A stretch of 64,000 bases of DNA from Actinoallomurus soli (GCF_024055715.1 NZ_JAMXMV010000002.1:434001-498000); one strand, 5' to 3'; positions 8,315 to 18,700 are shown, counted from the stretch's first letter. Notes: generated from the sequence alone by a model not told the origin. Numbers and translations: made by a program.

Positions 8315-9219
8315 GCGAGGCACCACTCCAGTGCCGCCATGGCGCTGTGCATCTTGTGCTCGGCCTGCCGGAAGGCGACACTGGCCGGGCCGTCGAGCAC
8401 GTCGGCGGTCACTTCGTCGCCCCGATGCGCGGGAAGGTCGTGCATGAAGACGGCCTTCGGGCTGGTCTCCCACAGGTCCGCGGTGACCTGGAACGGCGCG
8501 AACACCCGCCGCCAGTCCGGGTCCGGCTTGCTCGTTCCGGTGGTCTGCCAGCGCGTGGTGTAGATGGCGTCGAAGTCGCCGGGCAGGTCGCGCATGTCGT
8601 GCCGCTCGGTGACGACGGCGCCGCTGTGCTCGGCGTTCGCCCGCGCCCGCTCGGTGTACTCGGCGGGCAGGCCGTACCCCGGCGGCGTGCGCAGCTCCAG
8701 GTGGACGCCGGGGTACCGGCTGAGCGCGAGCGCGAGGGCGGTGGCGCTGTTGTTGCCCTCCCCCACGTAGAGCACGCGCAGGTCCTCGATGCGGCCGAAG
8801 TGCTCCTGCAGGGTGGTCAGGTCGGCGAGTGCCTGGGTCGGGTGCTCGGCGGCGCTCATGGCGTTGATCACCGCCATCGTGTGCTGCGCCGCGAACGCGA
8901 GCAGCTCCTCGGTGCTGCCCGTGGTGCGCGCGACGAGGGCGTCGATCATCCCGGACAGCACGCGGCCGGTGTCCTCGGCGGTCTCCCCCGTGACCAGCTG
9001 CATGTCCTCCGGGCCGTAGGCGATCACCTGCGCGCCGAGGCGCAGCGCGCCCGCGGTGAACGCGGTCCGGGTGCGGGTCGAGGTCTTGCGGAAGTAGGTG
9101 CCGACGATCCGCCCGGCCAGGCTGCGTTCGCGGTGTCCGGCGGCGAACCGCACGGCACGCGCCACCACGTCATGGAGATCGTCGTCGGGCAGGTCCGATA
9201 CCGAGATCAGATGGCTCAT
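8311..9219 (-). CDS. Ornithine carbamoyltransferase-like enzyme, probable side-chain amine carbamoyltransferase
   Basis: This 302-residue aspartate/ornithine carbamoyltransferase homologue keeps the carbamoyl-phosphate site (KTSTRTR near residue 48 and HPTQ near 130). The ornithine-binding HCLP signature reads HDLPAHRGDEV, so the substrate is probably not ornithine. In viomycin-type clusters such an enzyme (VioL) carbamoylates diaminopropionate to beta-ureidoalanine, and this cluster also has the SbnA/SbnB pair that makes diaminopropionate. I therefore infer Dap, free or carrier-bound, as acceptor. The ATG at 9219 has AAGGA just upstream. An in-frame ATG at 9243, directly after the preceding stop, would add eight residues and cannot be excluded. 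Confidence 0.82.
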   Translation of the reverse strand: MSHLISVSDLPDDDLHDVVARAVRFAAGHRERSLAGRIVGTYFRKTSTRTRTAFTAGALRLGAQVIAYGPEDMQLVTGETAEDTGRVLSGMIDALVARTTGSTEELLAFAAQHTMAVINAMSAAEHPTQALADLTTLQEHFGRIEDLRVLYVGEGNNSATALALALSRYPGVHLELRTPPGYGLPAEYTERARANAEHSGAVVTERHDMRDLPGDFDAIYTTRWQTTGTSKPDPDWRRVFAPFQVTADLWETSPKAVFMHDLPAHRGDEVTADVLDGPASVAFRQAEHKMHSAMAALEWCLA

Positions 9220-9243
9220 GCGTCCTTGGTAATGGGGCGGCAT

Positions 9244-10593
9244 CTACGCGTTCCATACTCCGCCCAGGGCCAGCAGCGCGGCGAGCTCGTCGTCCCCGGT
9301 CAGGTCCGCGTCCGCGACGACGGCGTCCGGGTCGGTGACCGCGGCGCGGACGAAGCGCTGGTAGTGCTCGGCGAAGCGGTCGATGGTGGCGGCGTCGAAG
9401 AGGTCCGAGTCGTACGCGCAGACCATGTCGATGCCCGCGTCGCTCTGTTCGAGCCGGACGACCAGGTCCAGCTGCCCCTCCTGCGACGGGACGTCCATGA
9501 GCGCGACGGTCAGGCCGCCGTACTCGACCGTCGGGCCGGTGTCCTCGCCGGCGGCCGCGTTCGGGATGTTCGGCTCGCGCCGGTCCATCGCCACCAGCAG
9601 GACCGCGAGGCGGAACAGCGGCGCGCCGCCGCCGAGCAGCCCGCAGGGGTAGCGCACGTGCAGCATTCCGGTGCGGATCTGCGCACCGGCCGAGACGATC
9701 GCGTCCCGGAACGTCGTGGCCGGGGTGAACCGCGCCCGGATGGGCACCGGGTTGACGAAGGCGCCGACGACCTCCCGGAGCTCGCGGCCCATCCGGTTGG
9801 TGGCCGGGCAGCCGATGAGGAAGTCGTCCCGCCCGGAGTACCGCCGGACCAGGGCGGCGAAGGTCCCCAGCAGGTAGGCGAACGGCGTGACGCCCGCGGC
9901 CTCGGCGGCGCCGGGCAGCCGCTCGGCGACGTCCGCGGCCAGCCGGACCTTGCGGGTGGCGCCCACGTGCCGGGACAGCGCCGGGCGCGGCCGGTCGGCC
10001 GGCAGCTCCGCCGCCGACGCACCCTCGATCCGCTCGGCCCAGTACGCGCGGGAGCGCGCCCCGACCGCCGAGGCGACCACCCGGGCCTCCTCGTCGACGA
10101 ACAGGTCGTAGTCGCCGGACGGCTCCGGCAGGCGGCCCTGCCCGTAGGCCGCCAGCAGGTCGCGCACGATCAGCCAGTGGGAGGCGAAGTCACCGGCGAT
10201 GTGGTGCGCGACCGGGAGGAGCACGGCGTCGTCGGGGGCCAGGCGCAGCAGCCCGACCCGGAACGCGCCCTCGGCCAGGTCGAAGGGACGGTCGACGTAG
10301 GCGCGGGCGGCGGCGCGCAGGCCGGCCGCCGTCACGTCCTGGACCTCCAGCCGGGCGAGCGGCTCGCCGGCCGGCACCCGGCGCGGCTCACCGTCGAGCT
10401 CGACGAACCGGGTCCGCAGCAGCTCGTGCCGCGCGCCCACCGCCTCGACGGCCCGCTCCAGGGCCCCGACGTCGTACGGGGAACGGATGCGGATCGCGAG
10501 CACCAGGTTGTACGCCGCGCTCGCCGGGGCCAGCCGATGCTCCAGCCACATGGTCTGCTGAATGACGGACAGCGGCTTGGAAACGACCGGCAT
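9244..10593 (-). CDS. Free-standing NRPS condensation enzyme
   Basis: This 449-residue protein is a lone condensation domain without adenylation or carrier domains. The active-site motif reads HHIAGDF (about residue 134), so the two His and the Asp are kept while the usual final Gly is Phe. The second-half motif GAFVNPVPIRAR corresponds to the VGxFxN region. Free C enzymes are known to form amides or esters between a carrier-bound acyl group and an external nucleophile (SgcC5 in C-1027) or to release chains. It begins 3 nt after the ACP gene, so it probably uses that ACP. Either N-acylation of the first residue or off-loading of the last carrier is possible, because no thioesterase is seen. 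Confidence 0.88.
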   Translation of the reverse strand: MPVVSKPLSVIQQTMWLEHRLAPASAAYNLVLAIRIRSPYDVGALERAVEAVGARHELLRTRFVELDGEPRRVPAGEPLARLEVQDVTAAGLRAAARAYVDRPFDLAEGAFRVGLLRLAPDDAVLLPVAHHIAGDFASHWLIVRDLLAAYGQGRLPEPSGDYDLFVDEEARVVASAVGARSRAYWAERIEGASAAELPADRPRPALSRHVGATRKVRLAADVAERLPGAAEAAGVTPFAYLLGTFAALVRRYSGRDDFLIGCPATNRMGRELREVVGAFVNPVPIRARFTPATTFRDAIVSAGAQIRTGMLHVRYPCGLLGGGAPLFRLAVLLVAMDRREPNIPNAAAGEDTGPTVEYGGLTVALMDVPSQEGQLDLVVRLEQSDAGIDMVCAYDSDLFDAATIDRFAEHYQRFVRAAVTDPDAVVADADLTGDDELAALLALGGVWNA

Positions 10594-10596
10594 GCC

Positions 10597-10854
10597 CTAC
10601 AGCGCCTCTTCGATGACGGCGTAGATGCCGGCCAGCGTGGTCATCCGGACCATCTCCTCCGGATCGATCAGCACGCCGCAGACCCGTTCGATGGACGCGA
10701 GGACGTCGACGTACTGCAGCGAGTCGGCGCCGTGGTCCTCGATGAAGCGGCTGTTCAGTGTGACGTTGTCCGGGCTCGTCTTCAGGATGTCGCAGACGAT
10801 GTCCTTGATCTCCGCGCGAAGCGGCTCGTCGAGAGCGACAGCTCGCTCGACCAT
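10597..10854 (-). CDS. Discrete acyl/peptidyl carrier protein
   Basis: This 85-residue carrier protein has the phosphopantetheine serine in HGADSLQYVD (about residue 44). Hydrophobic helix pattern and length are typical of a discrete ACP/PCP. The ATG follows a GGGGAGG ribosome site, and it is the first gene of the minus-strand block. It probably carries the aryl-acyl group made by the ligase, or an amino acid, for the free C enzyme encoded next to it. Confidence 0.92.
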   Translation of the reverse strand: MVERAVALDEPLRAEIKDIVCDILKTSPDNVTLNSRFIEDHGADSLQYVDVLASIERVCGVLIDPEEMVRMTTLAGIYAVIEEAL

Positions 10855-10893
10855 GCGCGCCTCCCCTTTCGATAATCGGCGTCAATTTTCGGC

Positions 10894-10978
10894 CGACCAC
10901 CTATACGTGGCCTATATCGACCACCTATAGGGCAGATATAGCGATCCAATACACGATAAACACCTATTGCCGCCTAAA
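10894..10978. promoter_or_regulatory. Divergent promoter region with CCTATA heptamer repeats
   Basis: The region between the ACP gene and the halogenase is AT-rich. ACCTATA starts at 10899, GCCTATA at 10910 and ACCTATA at 10923, i.e. 11 and 13 bp apart. An exact 12-bp direct repeat, CGACCACCTATA, is at 10894 and 10918. An inverted copy, GATATAGC, is at 10935, and weaker CCTATT/CCTAAA elements are at 10963 and 10973. Heptamers with an 11-bp period are the hallmark of SARP/OmpR-type binding sites. No such regulator is encoded in the window. Confidence 0.5.
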
Positions 10979-10998
10979 TATGGAAGGTACGGTCATCG

Positions 10999-12588
10999 GT
11001 GGACAATCGAATTAGCAACGTGGTGATCCTCGGCGGCGGTACGGCGGGCTGGATGACGGCCGCGTACCTGGGCAAGGCGCTCGAGGAGAACGTCAAGATC
11101 ACCGTGCTGGAGGCCCCGGCGATCCCCCGCATCGGCGTGGGAGAGGCCACGGTCCCCAATCTCCAGCGGGCATTCTTCGACTTCCTCGGCCTGCGGGAAG
11201 AGGACTGGATGCCCGAATGCAACGCGGCATTCAAGACCGCCGTCAAATTCATCAACTGGCGCACGCCGGGCGAGAGCAGTACGCAGGCCCGGCCGCTGGG
11301 CTCGCGCACCGATCACTTCTTCCACCCCTTCGGGCTGCTGCCCTCCCAGGACGGCGTCCCCCTCTCGCACTACTGGTTCAACGACTTCCAGGCCGGCCGC
11401 ACCGACGAGCCGTTCGACTACGCCTGCTTCCGCGAGCCGCCGATGATGCAGGCCAACCGGGCGCCGCGCTGGCTCGACGGCCGGCGGGCGACCAACTACG
11501 CCTGGCACTTCGACGCGCACCTCGTGGCCGACTTCCTGCGCCGCTTCGCCACCGAGAAGCAGGGCGTCATCCACGTCCAGGACGAGATGACGCACCTCGA
11601 CCAGGACTCGCGCGGCTTCATCACCGCCCTGCACACCAAGTCGGGCCAGGTCCTCGAAGGCGACCTGTTCGTCGACTGCTCCGGCTTCCGCGGCCTCCTC
11701 ATCAACCAGGCGCTGCGCGAGCCGTTCATGGACATGAGCGACCATCTGATCAACGACCGCGCCGTGGCCACCTCGCTCCCCAACGACGACGAGAAGACCG
11801 GCGTCGAGCCGTACACCTCGGCGATCGCGATGAAGTCCGGCTGGTCGTGGAAGATCCCGATGCTCGGCCGGCACGGCACCGGCTACGTCTACTCCAGCCG
11901 CTTCGCGACCCAGGACGAGGCCACGCTGGAGTTCGCGAAGATGTGGGGGATCGACCCGGAGAACACGCAGTTCAACCAGGTCCGCTTCCGCGTCGGGCGC
12001 AACCGCCGCGCCTGGGTGCGCAACTGCGTCAGCATCGGCCTGTCGTCCTGCTTCCTGGAGCCGCTGGAGTCGACCGGGATCTACTTCATCACCGCCGCCA
12101 TCTATCAGCTGGCCAAGCACTTCCCGAACAATAACTTCGACCCGATCCTGATCGACCGGTTCAACACCGAGATCGAGACGATGTTCGACGACACCCGGGA
12201 CTTCATCCAGGCGCACTTCTACTTCGCCCCGCGCGCGGACACGCCGTTCTGGCAGGCGAACAAGGAACTGCACCTCCCGGAGGCGATCCAGGAGAAGGTC
12301 GCGATGTACCGGGCCGGCCTGCCGGTGAACGCCCCGACGACCAGCGAGGACGGCTACTACGGCAACTTCGAGGCCGAGTTCCGTAACTTCTGGACGAACG
12401 GCAGCTACTACTGCATCTTCACCGGTCTCGGCCTGCTCCCCGACCAGGTCCTGCCGTCACTGGCGCACCGGCCGTCGGCGGTGGAGGGCGCGGCGCCGCT
12501 GTTCGAGAAGGTCAAGCAGGAGCAGCAGGAGCTCGTCACCACCCTGCCCAGCAACTACGACTACCTGCGGCAGCTCCACAACGCCTGA
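10999..12588 (+). CDS. Flavin-dependent tryptophan halogenase, RebH/PrnA-like (7-position)
   Basis: This 529-residue FADH2-dependent halogenase has the FAD motif GGGTAGW (residues 12-18), the WSWKIP motif of halogenases, the chloramine lysine at residue 79 (in [10 protein letters not shown]) and the catalytic Glu in [14 protein letters not shown]. By eye it follows the Trp 7-halogenases RebH/PrnA almost residue for residue ([45 protein letters not shown]), and not the Trp 5-halogenase PyrH. It should chlorinate or brominate free tryptophan, which an A domain would then take up. GTG start 11 nt after GGAAGG. The flavin reductase that follows would supply FADH2. Confidence 0.95.
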   Translation: MDNRISNVVILGGGTAGWMTAAYLGKALEENVKITVLEAPAIPRIGVGEATVPNLQRAFFDFLGLREEDWMPECNAAFKTAVKFINWRTPGESSTQARPLGSRTDHFFHPFGLLPSQDGVPLSHYWFNDFQAGRTDEPFDYACFREPPMMQANRAPRWLDGRRATNYAWHFDAHLVADFLRRFATEKQGVIHVQDEMTHLDQDSRGFITALHTKSGQVLEGDLFVDCSGFRGLLINQALREPFMDMSDHLINDRAVATSLPNDDEKTGVEPYTSAIAMKSGWSWKIPMLGRHGTGYVYSSRFATQDEATLEFAKMWGIDPENTQFNQVRFRVGRNRRAWVRNCVSIGLSSCFLEPLESTGIYFITAAIYQLAKHFPNNNFDPILIDRFNTEIETMFDDTRDFIQAHFYFAPRADTPFWQANKELHLPEAIQEKVAMYRAGLPVNAPTTSEDGYYGNFEAEFRNFWTNGSYYCIFTGLGLLPDQVLPSLAHRPSAVEGAAPLFEKVKQEQQELVTTLPSNYDYLRQLHNA

Positions 12589-12616
12589 GGGCGGCCGCCG
12601 TTCCATGCGCACGGGC

Positions 12617-12642
12617 CCGGCGGGGGCGTACGTCCCCGCCGG
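12617..12642 (+). terminator. GC-rich hairpin between halogenase and flavin reductase
   Basis: A perfect 9-bp stem, CCGGCGGGG and CCCCGCCGG, encloses an 8-nt loop containing CGTACG. Outer bases TTCCA and TGGAA extend the dyad. There is no T-tract, so partial attenuation or mRNA stabilisation fits better than a full stop. Confidence 0.45.
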
Positions 12643-12659
12643 CCGTGGAAGGGACCGTG

Positions 12660-13157
12660 ATGGGTGATCTGCGCACGATGATGGCGGCGTTCCCGACCGG
12701 GGTGGGCATCGTGGCCGCGGTCGGAGCCGACGACCGGCCGTGGGGCATGACCTGCACCTCGATCGCGAGCGTGGCCTTGGACCCGCCGTGTCTCCTGGTG
12801 TGCCTGCGCCGGGGCAGCCCGACGCTGACGGCGATCCTGGAGAACGGCGGCTTCGCGCTCAACCTGCTCCGGGCCGACGCCCAGGCGGCCGCCGAGCTGT
12901 TCGCCTCCGGCGCCCCGGACCGCTTCCAGCGCGTCCGCTGGACGATGAACCCGGGCGCCGAGGGCCCGCACCTGGAGGACGTCGCCCACAGCACCGCGGA
13001 CTGCCGCCTGCTGCACCAGACCACCATCGGTGACCACACCGTCGTCTACGGGCAGGTCACCCGAATCAACGAACGTGGCGATGTCCGACCCCTGATGTAC
13101 GGTTTGCGGGAGTTTGCGCAGTGGCCCGCCTCCGTGCTCCTGTCCCGAGGGATCTGA
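12660..13157 (+). CDS. Flavin reductase (HpaC/RebF type)
   Basis: This 165-residue flavin reductase-like FMN-binding split-barrel protein has the fold signature FPTGVGIVAA at residues 11-20, the substrate/flavin segment MTCTSIASVALDPPCLLVCLRRGS, and the C-terminal pattern of short-chain flavin reductases. It reduces FAD with NAD(P)H and hands FADH2 to the halogenase, the standard two-component arrangement. The ATG at 12660 is preferred (GGAAGGGACC upstream); an in-frame GTG at 12645 would add five residues. Confidence 0.9.
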   Translation: MGDLRTMMAAFPTGVGIVAAVGADDRPWGMTCTSIASVALDPPCLLVCLRRGSPTLTAILENGGFALNLLRADAQAAAELFASGAPDRFQRVRWTMNPGAEGPHLEDVAHSTADCRLLHQTTIGDHTVVYGQVTRINERGDVRPLMYGLREFAQWPASVLLSRGI

Positions 13158-13172
13158 CGATTCGAGGTGTCA

Positions 13173-14522
13173 ATGCCTCTCGCCCTGACGACCACTCCGC
13201 CGTCCCTGTCCTCCCATCAGAGCCTCGTCTTCCTGCTTCAACTGGCATTACTCGCCCTGGCGGCGCTGGGCATGGGCCGGCTGGCCGAGCGCGTCGGGCT
13301 GCCCGCCGTGGCCGGAGAGCTCGTCACCGGCGTGCTCCTCGGCCCCACGGTGCTCGGTCAGGCCCTGCCCCACGTCTCCGGCTGGCTGTTCCCGCCGCGG
13401 GCCGGCCAGAGCGGCCTGCTGGACGCGGTCAGCCTGCTCGGGTCGGTCCTGCTGGTCGGCCTGACCGGCGCCCACCTCGACCTGTCCCTCCTGCGGCGCC
13501 GGGCCCGGGCGGCGGCCTGGGTCGGCGGGGCCTCGCTCGTGGTGCCGCTCGGCGCCGGCCTCGCGACCGGGTTCCTGCTGCCGTCCGCCCTGCACGGCGT
13601 CCACGGTTCGACCACGGCATTCGCCGCGTTCATCGGGACCGCGCTGTGCGCCAGCGCCATCCCCGTGATCAGCAAGACGCTGGCCGACATGAAGCTGCTG
13701 CACCGGGACATCGGTCAGCTGATCATCGCGGCGGCGGTGGTCGACGACGCGTTCGGGTGGTTCCTGCTGTCCGTCGTCGCGGCCATGGCGGGGGACGGCG
13801 CGATCGCGGGCCGGGTGTCCATGACGCTCTGCTACCTCGTCGGGTTCACCCTCGCCATGGCGTTCGTCGGGCGGCGCGTCGTCCGGTACGCCTTCCGTCT
13901 CGCCTCCGGTCCCGGCCCCGCCACCGCGGTCGCCGTGGGCGTGATGCTCCTGAGCGCGTCGGCCACTGCGGCGTTCGGGCTCGATCCGGTGTTCGGCGCC
14001 TTCATCGGCGGGGTGCTGATCAGCGCCGCCGGGCCGGAGGCGCGGGAGCGGCTGGCCGGCCTGGAGACCGTGGTCATGTCCGTCCTCGCACCGATCTTCC
14101 TCGCCACGGCCGGCCTCAAGATGGACCTGACGGTGCTCGGCCGGCTCCCGATCCTCCTCGCGTTCCTGGCGGTCCTGGCGGTCGCGGTCGCCACCAAGTT
14201 CGCCGGCGCGCACCTCGGCGGCGCGGCCTGCCGCCTGCCCCGCTGGGAGCGCGTCGCGCTCGGCGCCGGCCTGAACTCGCGCGGCGTGGTGGGGATCGTC
14301 ATCGCCGCGACCGGGCTCCGGCTCGGTGTGGTCAGCCCGGCGGGGGCCACGGTCATCGTCCTCATCGGAATCGCCACGTCCCTGCTCGCTCCCCCGCTGC
14401 TGCGCCGGTCGGTGGCGAAGGGGGACAGCGCCGAGGAACGCCTGCGCGAGGCCGAGATGGACGAGTGGCTCCGCTCCTCTTCTACCGGAACGCCACCGGC
14501 AGACGACAGTACCCGTACATGA
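13173..14522 (+). CDS. Cation/proton antiporter, CPA2 family
   Basis: This 449-residue membrane protein has about 12-13 helices. Family marks are AGELVTGVLLGPTVLG near residue 50, the paired acidic residues in AAAVVDDAFGW (about residue 190) that bind the ion, and GLNSRGVVGIVIA near residue 370. It closes the plus-strand operon behind the halogenase and flavin reductase. Its last 41 nt overlap tail-to-tail with the P450 gene. CPA2 members are frequent in antibiotic clusters and may export product or adjust ions; a specific role is not deducible. Confidence 0.87.
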   Translation: MPLALTTTPPSLSSHQSLVFLLQLALLALAALGMGRLAERVGLPAVAGELVTGVLLGPTVLGQALPHVSGWLFPPRAGQSGLLDAVSLLGSVLLVGLTGAHLDLSLLRRRARAAAWVGGASLVVPLGAGLATGFLLPSALHGVHGSTTAFAAFIGTALCASAIPVISKTLADMKLLHRDIGQLIIAAAVVDDAFGWFLLSVVAAMAGDGAIAGRVSMTLCYLVGFTLAMAFVGRRVVRYAFRLASGPGPATAVAVGVMLLSASATAAFGLDPVFGAFIGGVLISAAGPEARERLAGLETVVMSVLAPIFLATAGLKMDLTVLGRLPILLAFLAVLAVAVATKFAGAHLGGAACRLPRWERVALGAGLNSRGVVGIVIAATGLRLGVVSPAGATVIVLIGIATSLLAPPLLRRSVAKGDSAEERLREAEMDEWLRSSSTGTPPADDSTRT

Positions 14523-15714
14523 AGTTGGAGTAGACCTGCTGCGGCTCCCCGAGCAGCTCGATCGCCCCGACCGTCTCGCGCACCGTCTCCACCATCGCCC
14601 GCAGCTGCTCCCGGCCCAGGAACGCGCCCATGCAGAAGTGCGTGCCGTGACCGAAGGTGAGGTGCTTGTTCGGGGTGCGCGCCAGATCGAAGCGCTCCGG
14701 CTCGGGGAACACCCGCTCGTCGTAGTTGGCCGAGGTGTTCCAGACGGTCACGGCGTCGCCGGCCGGGATGAGCGTGCCGCCGACCTCCACGTCGACGCGG
14801 GCGGTGCGGCCGAAGTGCATGGCCGGGGTCGTCCAGCGCAGGATCTCCTCCACCGCGGACTCCGCCGAGACGTCACCGTTCTTCAGCGCCGCCCACTGCT
14901 CCGGGTGCCCGGCGAAGGCGTGGATCGCGCCGGTCGAGCTCAGCCGGCTGGACTCGTCGCCGCCGATGATGAGGCTGTAGCAGTTGTAGACCACCTCCTC
15001 GTGGGTGAGGAAGCTGGTCGCCAGGGTGCTGACGACGTCCTCGCCGGGGTGTTCGCGGCGCTCGGTGGCCAGGTCCGTGAAGTACAGCAGCATCTCGTTG
15101 CGGGCGAGGACCATCTCGGTCTGGTCGGGCGCGGCCGTGTCGGAGCTGAGGACCGACTTGCTCAGGCCGAGCAGCTCCTGCCGGTCCCCTTCGGGGATGT
15201 CGAGCAGGTCGCAGATGGTGCCGATGGGGATCTGCTCGGCGACGTCGGCGGCGTAGTCGAACTCGCCGCGTTCCATGGCCTCGGCGACGAGACGCCGGAT
15301 GCGCACCTTGATCCGCTCGGCGACGTGGCCCAGGACGCGCGGGGAGAAGGCCTTGAGCATCAGCTGCCGGACCTCACGGTGCCGCTGCCCGTCGGTGACC
15401 GCGAGCATCTTCCCCGACGCCGAGTCGCCGCCGGTGAGCAGCGTGGTGAGCAGGTTGCCCCGTTCGGTGGTGAAGCTCCGGTGGTCGCGGTAGACCGCGA
15501 TCACGTCCGCGTAGCGGGACACGGCCCAGAACCCCGGCCGGTCGCCGCGCGGCGGCTGGAACCGGACCGGCCGCTCGTCGCGGAAGCGGCGCCACAGGGC
15601 GACCAGGTCGATGTCGCGGAACGTCGTGACGTCGGAGAGGTCCACGGCGTCGAGGTCGAGCGCCTCGACGTCGGCGGCGGCCGGCTTCACGGCGGCCGGC
15701 GAGGTGTTCGTCAC
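14482..15714 (-). CDS. Cytochrome P450 (NRPS tailoring)
   Basis: This 410-residue bacterial class I P450 has the I-helix GGDESSR (replacing AGxDTT), the ExxR of EEILRWTTP, and the heme-Cys loop FGHGTHFCMGAFLG. Its GTG start overlaps the stop of the downstream-module NRPS (GTGA), a coupling common for P450s that act on carrier-bound residues. A hydroxylation, for example at a beta carbon, or aryl coupling are both possible. It needs external ferredoxin partners; none is encoded nearby. Confidence 0.92.
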   Translation of the reverse strand: MTNTSPAAVKPAAADVEALDLDAVDLSDVTTFRDIDLVALWRRFRDERPVRFQPPRGDRPGFWAVSRYADVIAVYRDHRSFTTERGNLLTTLLTGGDSASGKMLAVTDGQRHREVRQLMLKAFSPRVLGHVAERIKVRIRRLVAEAMERGEFDYAADVAEQIPIGTICDLLDIPEGDRQELLGLSKSVLSSDTAAPDQTEMVLARNEMLLYFTDLATERREHPGEDVVSTLATSFLTHEEVVYNCYSLIIGGDESSRLSSTGAIHAFAGHPEQWAALKNGDVSAESAVEEILRWTTPAMHFGRTARVDVEVGGTLIPAGDAVTVWNTSANYDERVFPEPERFDLARTPNKHLTFGHGTHFCMGAFLGREQLRAMVETVRETVGAIELLGEPQQVYSNFMYGYCRLPVAFR

Positions 15715-18700
15715 TGGATCTCCTGGGCTTCGGCGGCGATCTGTCCGAGCGTGGCGTTGGCCCGCAGGAGGCCGCGGGGCAGGTCCAGGCCCCGTCGTTC
15801 CGCCTCGGCGAGCACCTGCAGGATCAGCAGGGAGTCCGCGCCGAGGTCGAACAGGCGGTCCTCGGCGCCGACGACCGGCGCGCCGGTCAGGCGGGACCAG
15901 ATCCCGGCGAGGGTCCGTTCCGCGTCGCTCGCCGGCGGCCCGCCCCGGCCGGCGCCGGGTCGCGGAGGCGCGGGCAGGGCGTTGCGGTCCAGCTTGCCGT
16001 TGTGGGTGAGCGGCAGGTCGGGCAGGACGACGACGGCCGCCGGGACGAGGTACCCCGGCAGGACGCGGGTCAGCGCGCCGCGGACGTCCTCCGCGTCCGC
16101 CGAGGTGACCACGTACGCGACGAGCGCCCCGTCGCGGAGCACGACCGCGGCGCGCTCGACCCGCGGATCGGCCAGCAGCGCGGCCTCGACCTGCGCGGGC
16201 TCGACCCGGTGGCCGCGCACCTTCACCTGGTCGTCGGTCCGGCCGACGAACTCCAGGCGGCCGTCCGGCGTCATCCGGGCGAGGTCGCCGGTCCGGTACA
16301 GCCGCGCGCCCGGCGGGCCGTACGGGTCGGGCACGAAGCGCTCGGCGGTCCGGCCCGGCGCGCCGGCGTACCCGCGCGCGAGCCCGGCCCCGCCGACGTA
16401 CAGCTCGCCGACCACCCCGGTCTGCACCGGGAGCAGCTCGGCGTCGAGGATCTGGACGACCGTGCCCGGGATCGGAGCGCCCAGCGGCGCCGTGAGCCTG
16501 CCGTCGACGCGCTCGCCGCAGACGCCGACGGTCGCCTCCGTCGGCCCGTACTCGACGCGCAGTCCGGGCAGCCGCCGGGCGATGGACGGGCCGAGCGCCT
16601 CGCCGGCCGAGACCAGGACGCCGGCGAGTCCACGGGTCGCCTCGGTTCCGAGCCGGTCCAGCAGGAGGCCGAGGTGGCTCGCGGTCAGCATCATGAAGCC
16701 GTACGGTGCGTGCCGGAGCAGCTCCGGCCCGAGATCGGCCGGGTCCAGGTCCTGCGGGAGCAGGTGCACCGGCTGCCCGGCGAGCAGCGGGGCGAGCAGG
16801 TTCGGCACGGTGATGTCGAAGGCGATCGAGGAGAGGACCGGCGCGCCACCGGGACTCGCGGCGTAGGTGGTGACGGCCCAGTCGAGGTAGTTCGCCAGGG
16901 CCCGCCGCGTGACCGTCACGGCGTTCGGCCGGCCGGTGGAGCCGGAGGTGTGGATGACGTACGCCGCCGCGTCGGGATCCGTCGCGGGGGCGACCGGCGG
17001 CGCCTCCGGCAGCTCCGCCACAAGGACGGGCTCGGCCTCCCGTACCCGGCCGGCGTGCTTCGCCGAGGTGAGCACGAGCGCGGTGCCCTGGAGGGCCTCG
17101 ACCGGCCCGTCCGTGAGGTGCGCCGGATCGACGGGGACGTACGCCGCCCCGGCCTTCAGCACCCCGGCGACCGAGGCGACCAGGTCGAAGCCCCGGTCGA
17201 GCAGGACGCCCACGGTGGACTCGGTTCCCAGGCCGCGCTCGCGCAGGTGGGACGCGACCCGGTTCGCGCGGTCGGTCAGCTCGCCGAAGGTGTGGGTGCG
17301 GCCGTCCGCGATCACCGCGACGGCGTCCGGGTCCCCGTTCGCCAGGAGGTCGCCGAGGTCGCCGGTCGCCCGCTCGGCGCCGTGCAGGCGGGGCGATCCG
17401 GGCAGCGTGAGTCTCCGGGGGTCGCCGTCCGGGTCGGCCGCCATCGCCTCCAGGACCGCGCGGTAGAGGCCCGCGAGCCGCGCCGCGTTGTCCTGGCTCA
17501 GCACGGCGGGCGTGCTCGCGATGCTCAGGTTGCCCCGGTTCGGCGTGCCGACGACGAGGCCGAACTCGTTGGGGCTGTCGTCGATGCAGGCCTCCACGTC
17601 CACCAGCGTCCGGTCCACCTGGTGGAAGTCGAGGTAGTGGAACAGGACGTCCACGGGCCGTCCGCCGCCGGCCAGCGCGGGCATGGCCGGCATCGGGAAG
17701 TGCCGGTGCGGCCACATCGCGATCTCCGAGTCGAAGGTCTCCCGGACCAGCTCCCGCCAGCTCCGCGCGCCCCGGGAGTGCGGGAACGGCACGGAGTTGA
17801 GGTACATCCCCGAGACCCGGTCGAACCCCGGCAGCTCGGGCCGCCCGTCGCAGACGACGCCGCTGTGGAACGACTCCTCCGGCGTCAGGCGGCTCAGCAC
17901 GTACAGGTGCGCGGCGTGCAGGACGCTCTTGTACGGCGCGTCGGCGGCCGTCGCCAGCGCGCGCAGCGGCTCCTCGAGGTCGTGGAGCGGGATCGTGAGC
18001 TGGTAGCGCTCCGTGCCGCCCGCAGGGTCGGCCCACGCGGCCGGGACGGTGAACCTGCCGTGCTCCGTCAGGACGCCCGTCCAGTACTCCCGGTCCTCGG
18101 CCGAGTCCAGCGCCTTCAGCTCGGTGGCGATGAAGTCGGCGTACCGCGCGGCGACGGGTTCGGCGTCCTCGGGCGGCAGGCCGTCGCGGATCCGCTGGTA
18201 GGCGCGCAGCATCTCCATGAGCTGGGAGTGGTAGCTCCAGCCTTCCAGGATCGGATGGCACTCGGTGATGGACAGCCACCAGCTCTCGTCGTCGCACAGA
18301 TGGACGTGCATCCGCATGAGCGGCGGGTTCGCCAGGTCGAACAGCACCGCGCGCTCGGCCGCGCAGTGCGCCAGCAGCTCCGCATGGCGGGTGTCCGGGT
18401 CCAGGTGCCGCAGGTCGGTGAACCCGACGGGCATCTCCGCGTGCGGCCGCACCAGCTGCAACGGCACCGAGTAGGACGTGAGGTCGTACGCCGTGCGCAT
18501 CACCTCGTGGCGCGCGACGATCAGGTCCGCGGCCGCGAGGAATGCGTCCAGCGAGAACGGCACCGCGTCCAGGATCCGGAACGCGGTGATGTTGTGGTAG
18601 TGGTTCTCCTCGCCGCCGGCGAGCATCTCCAGCAGCATGCCGCGCTGGGTCAGCGAGATCGGATAGGCGTCGACCAGGTCCGGGGGGAGGGCGGCGCGGT

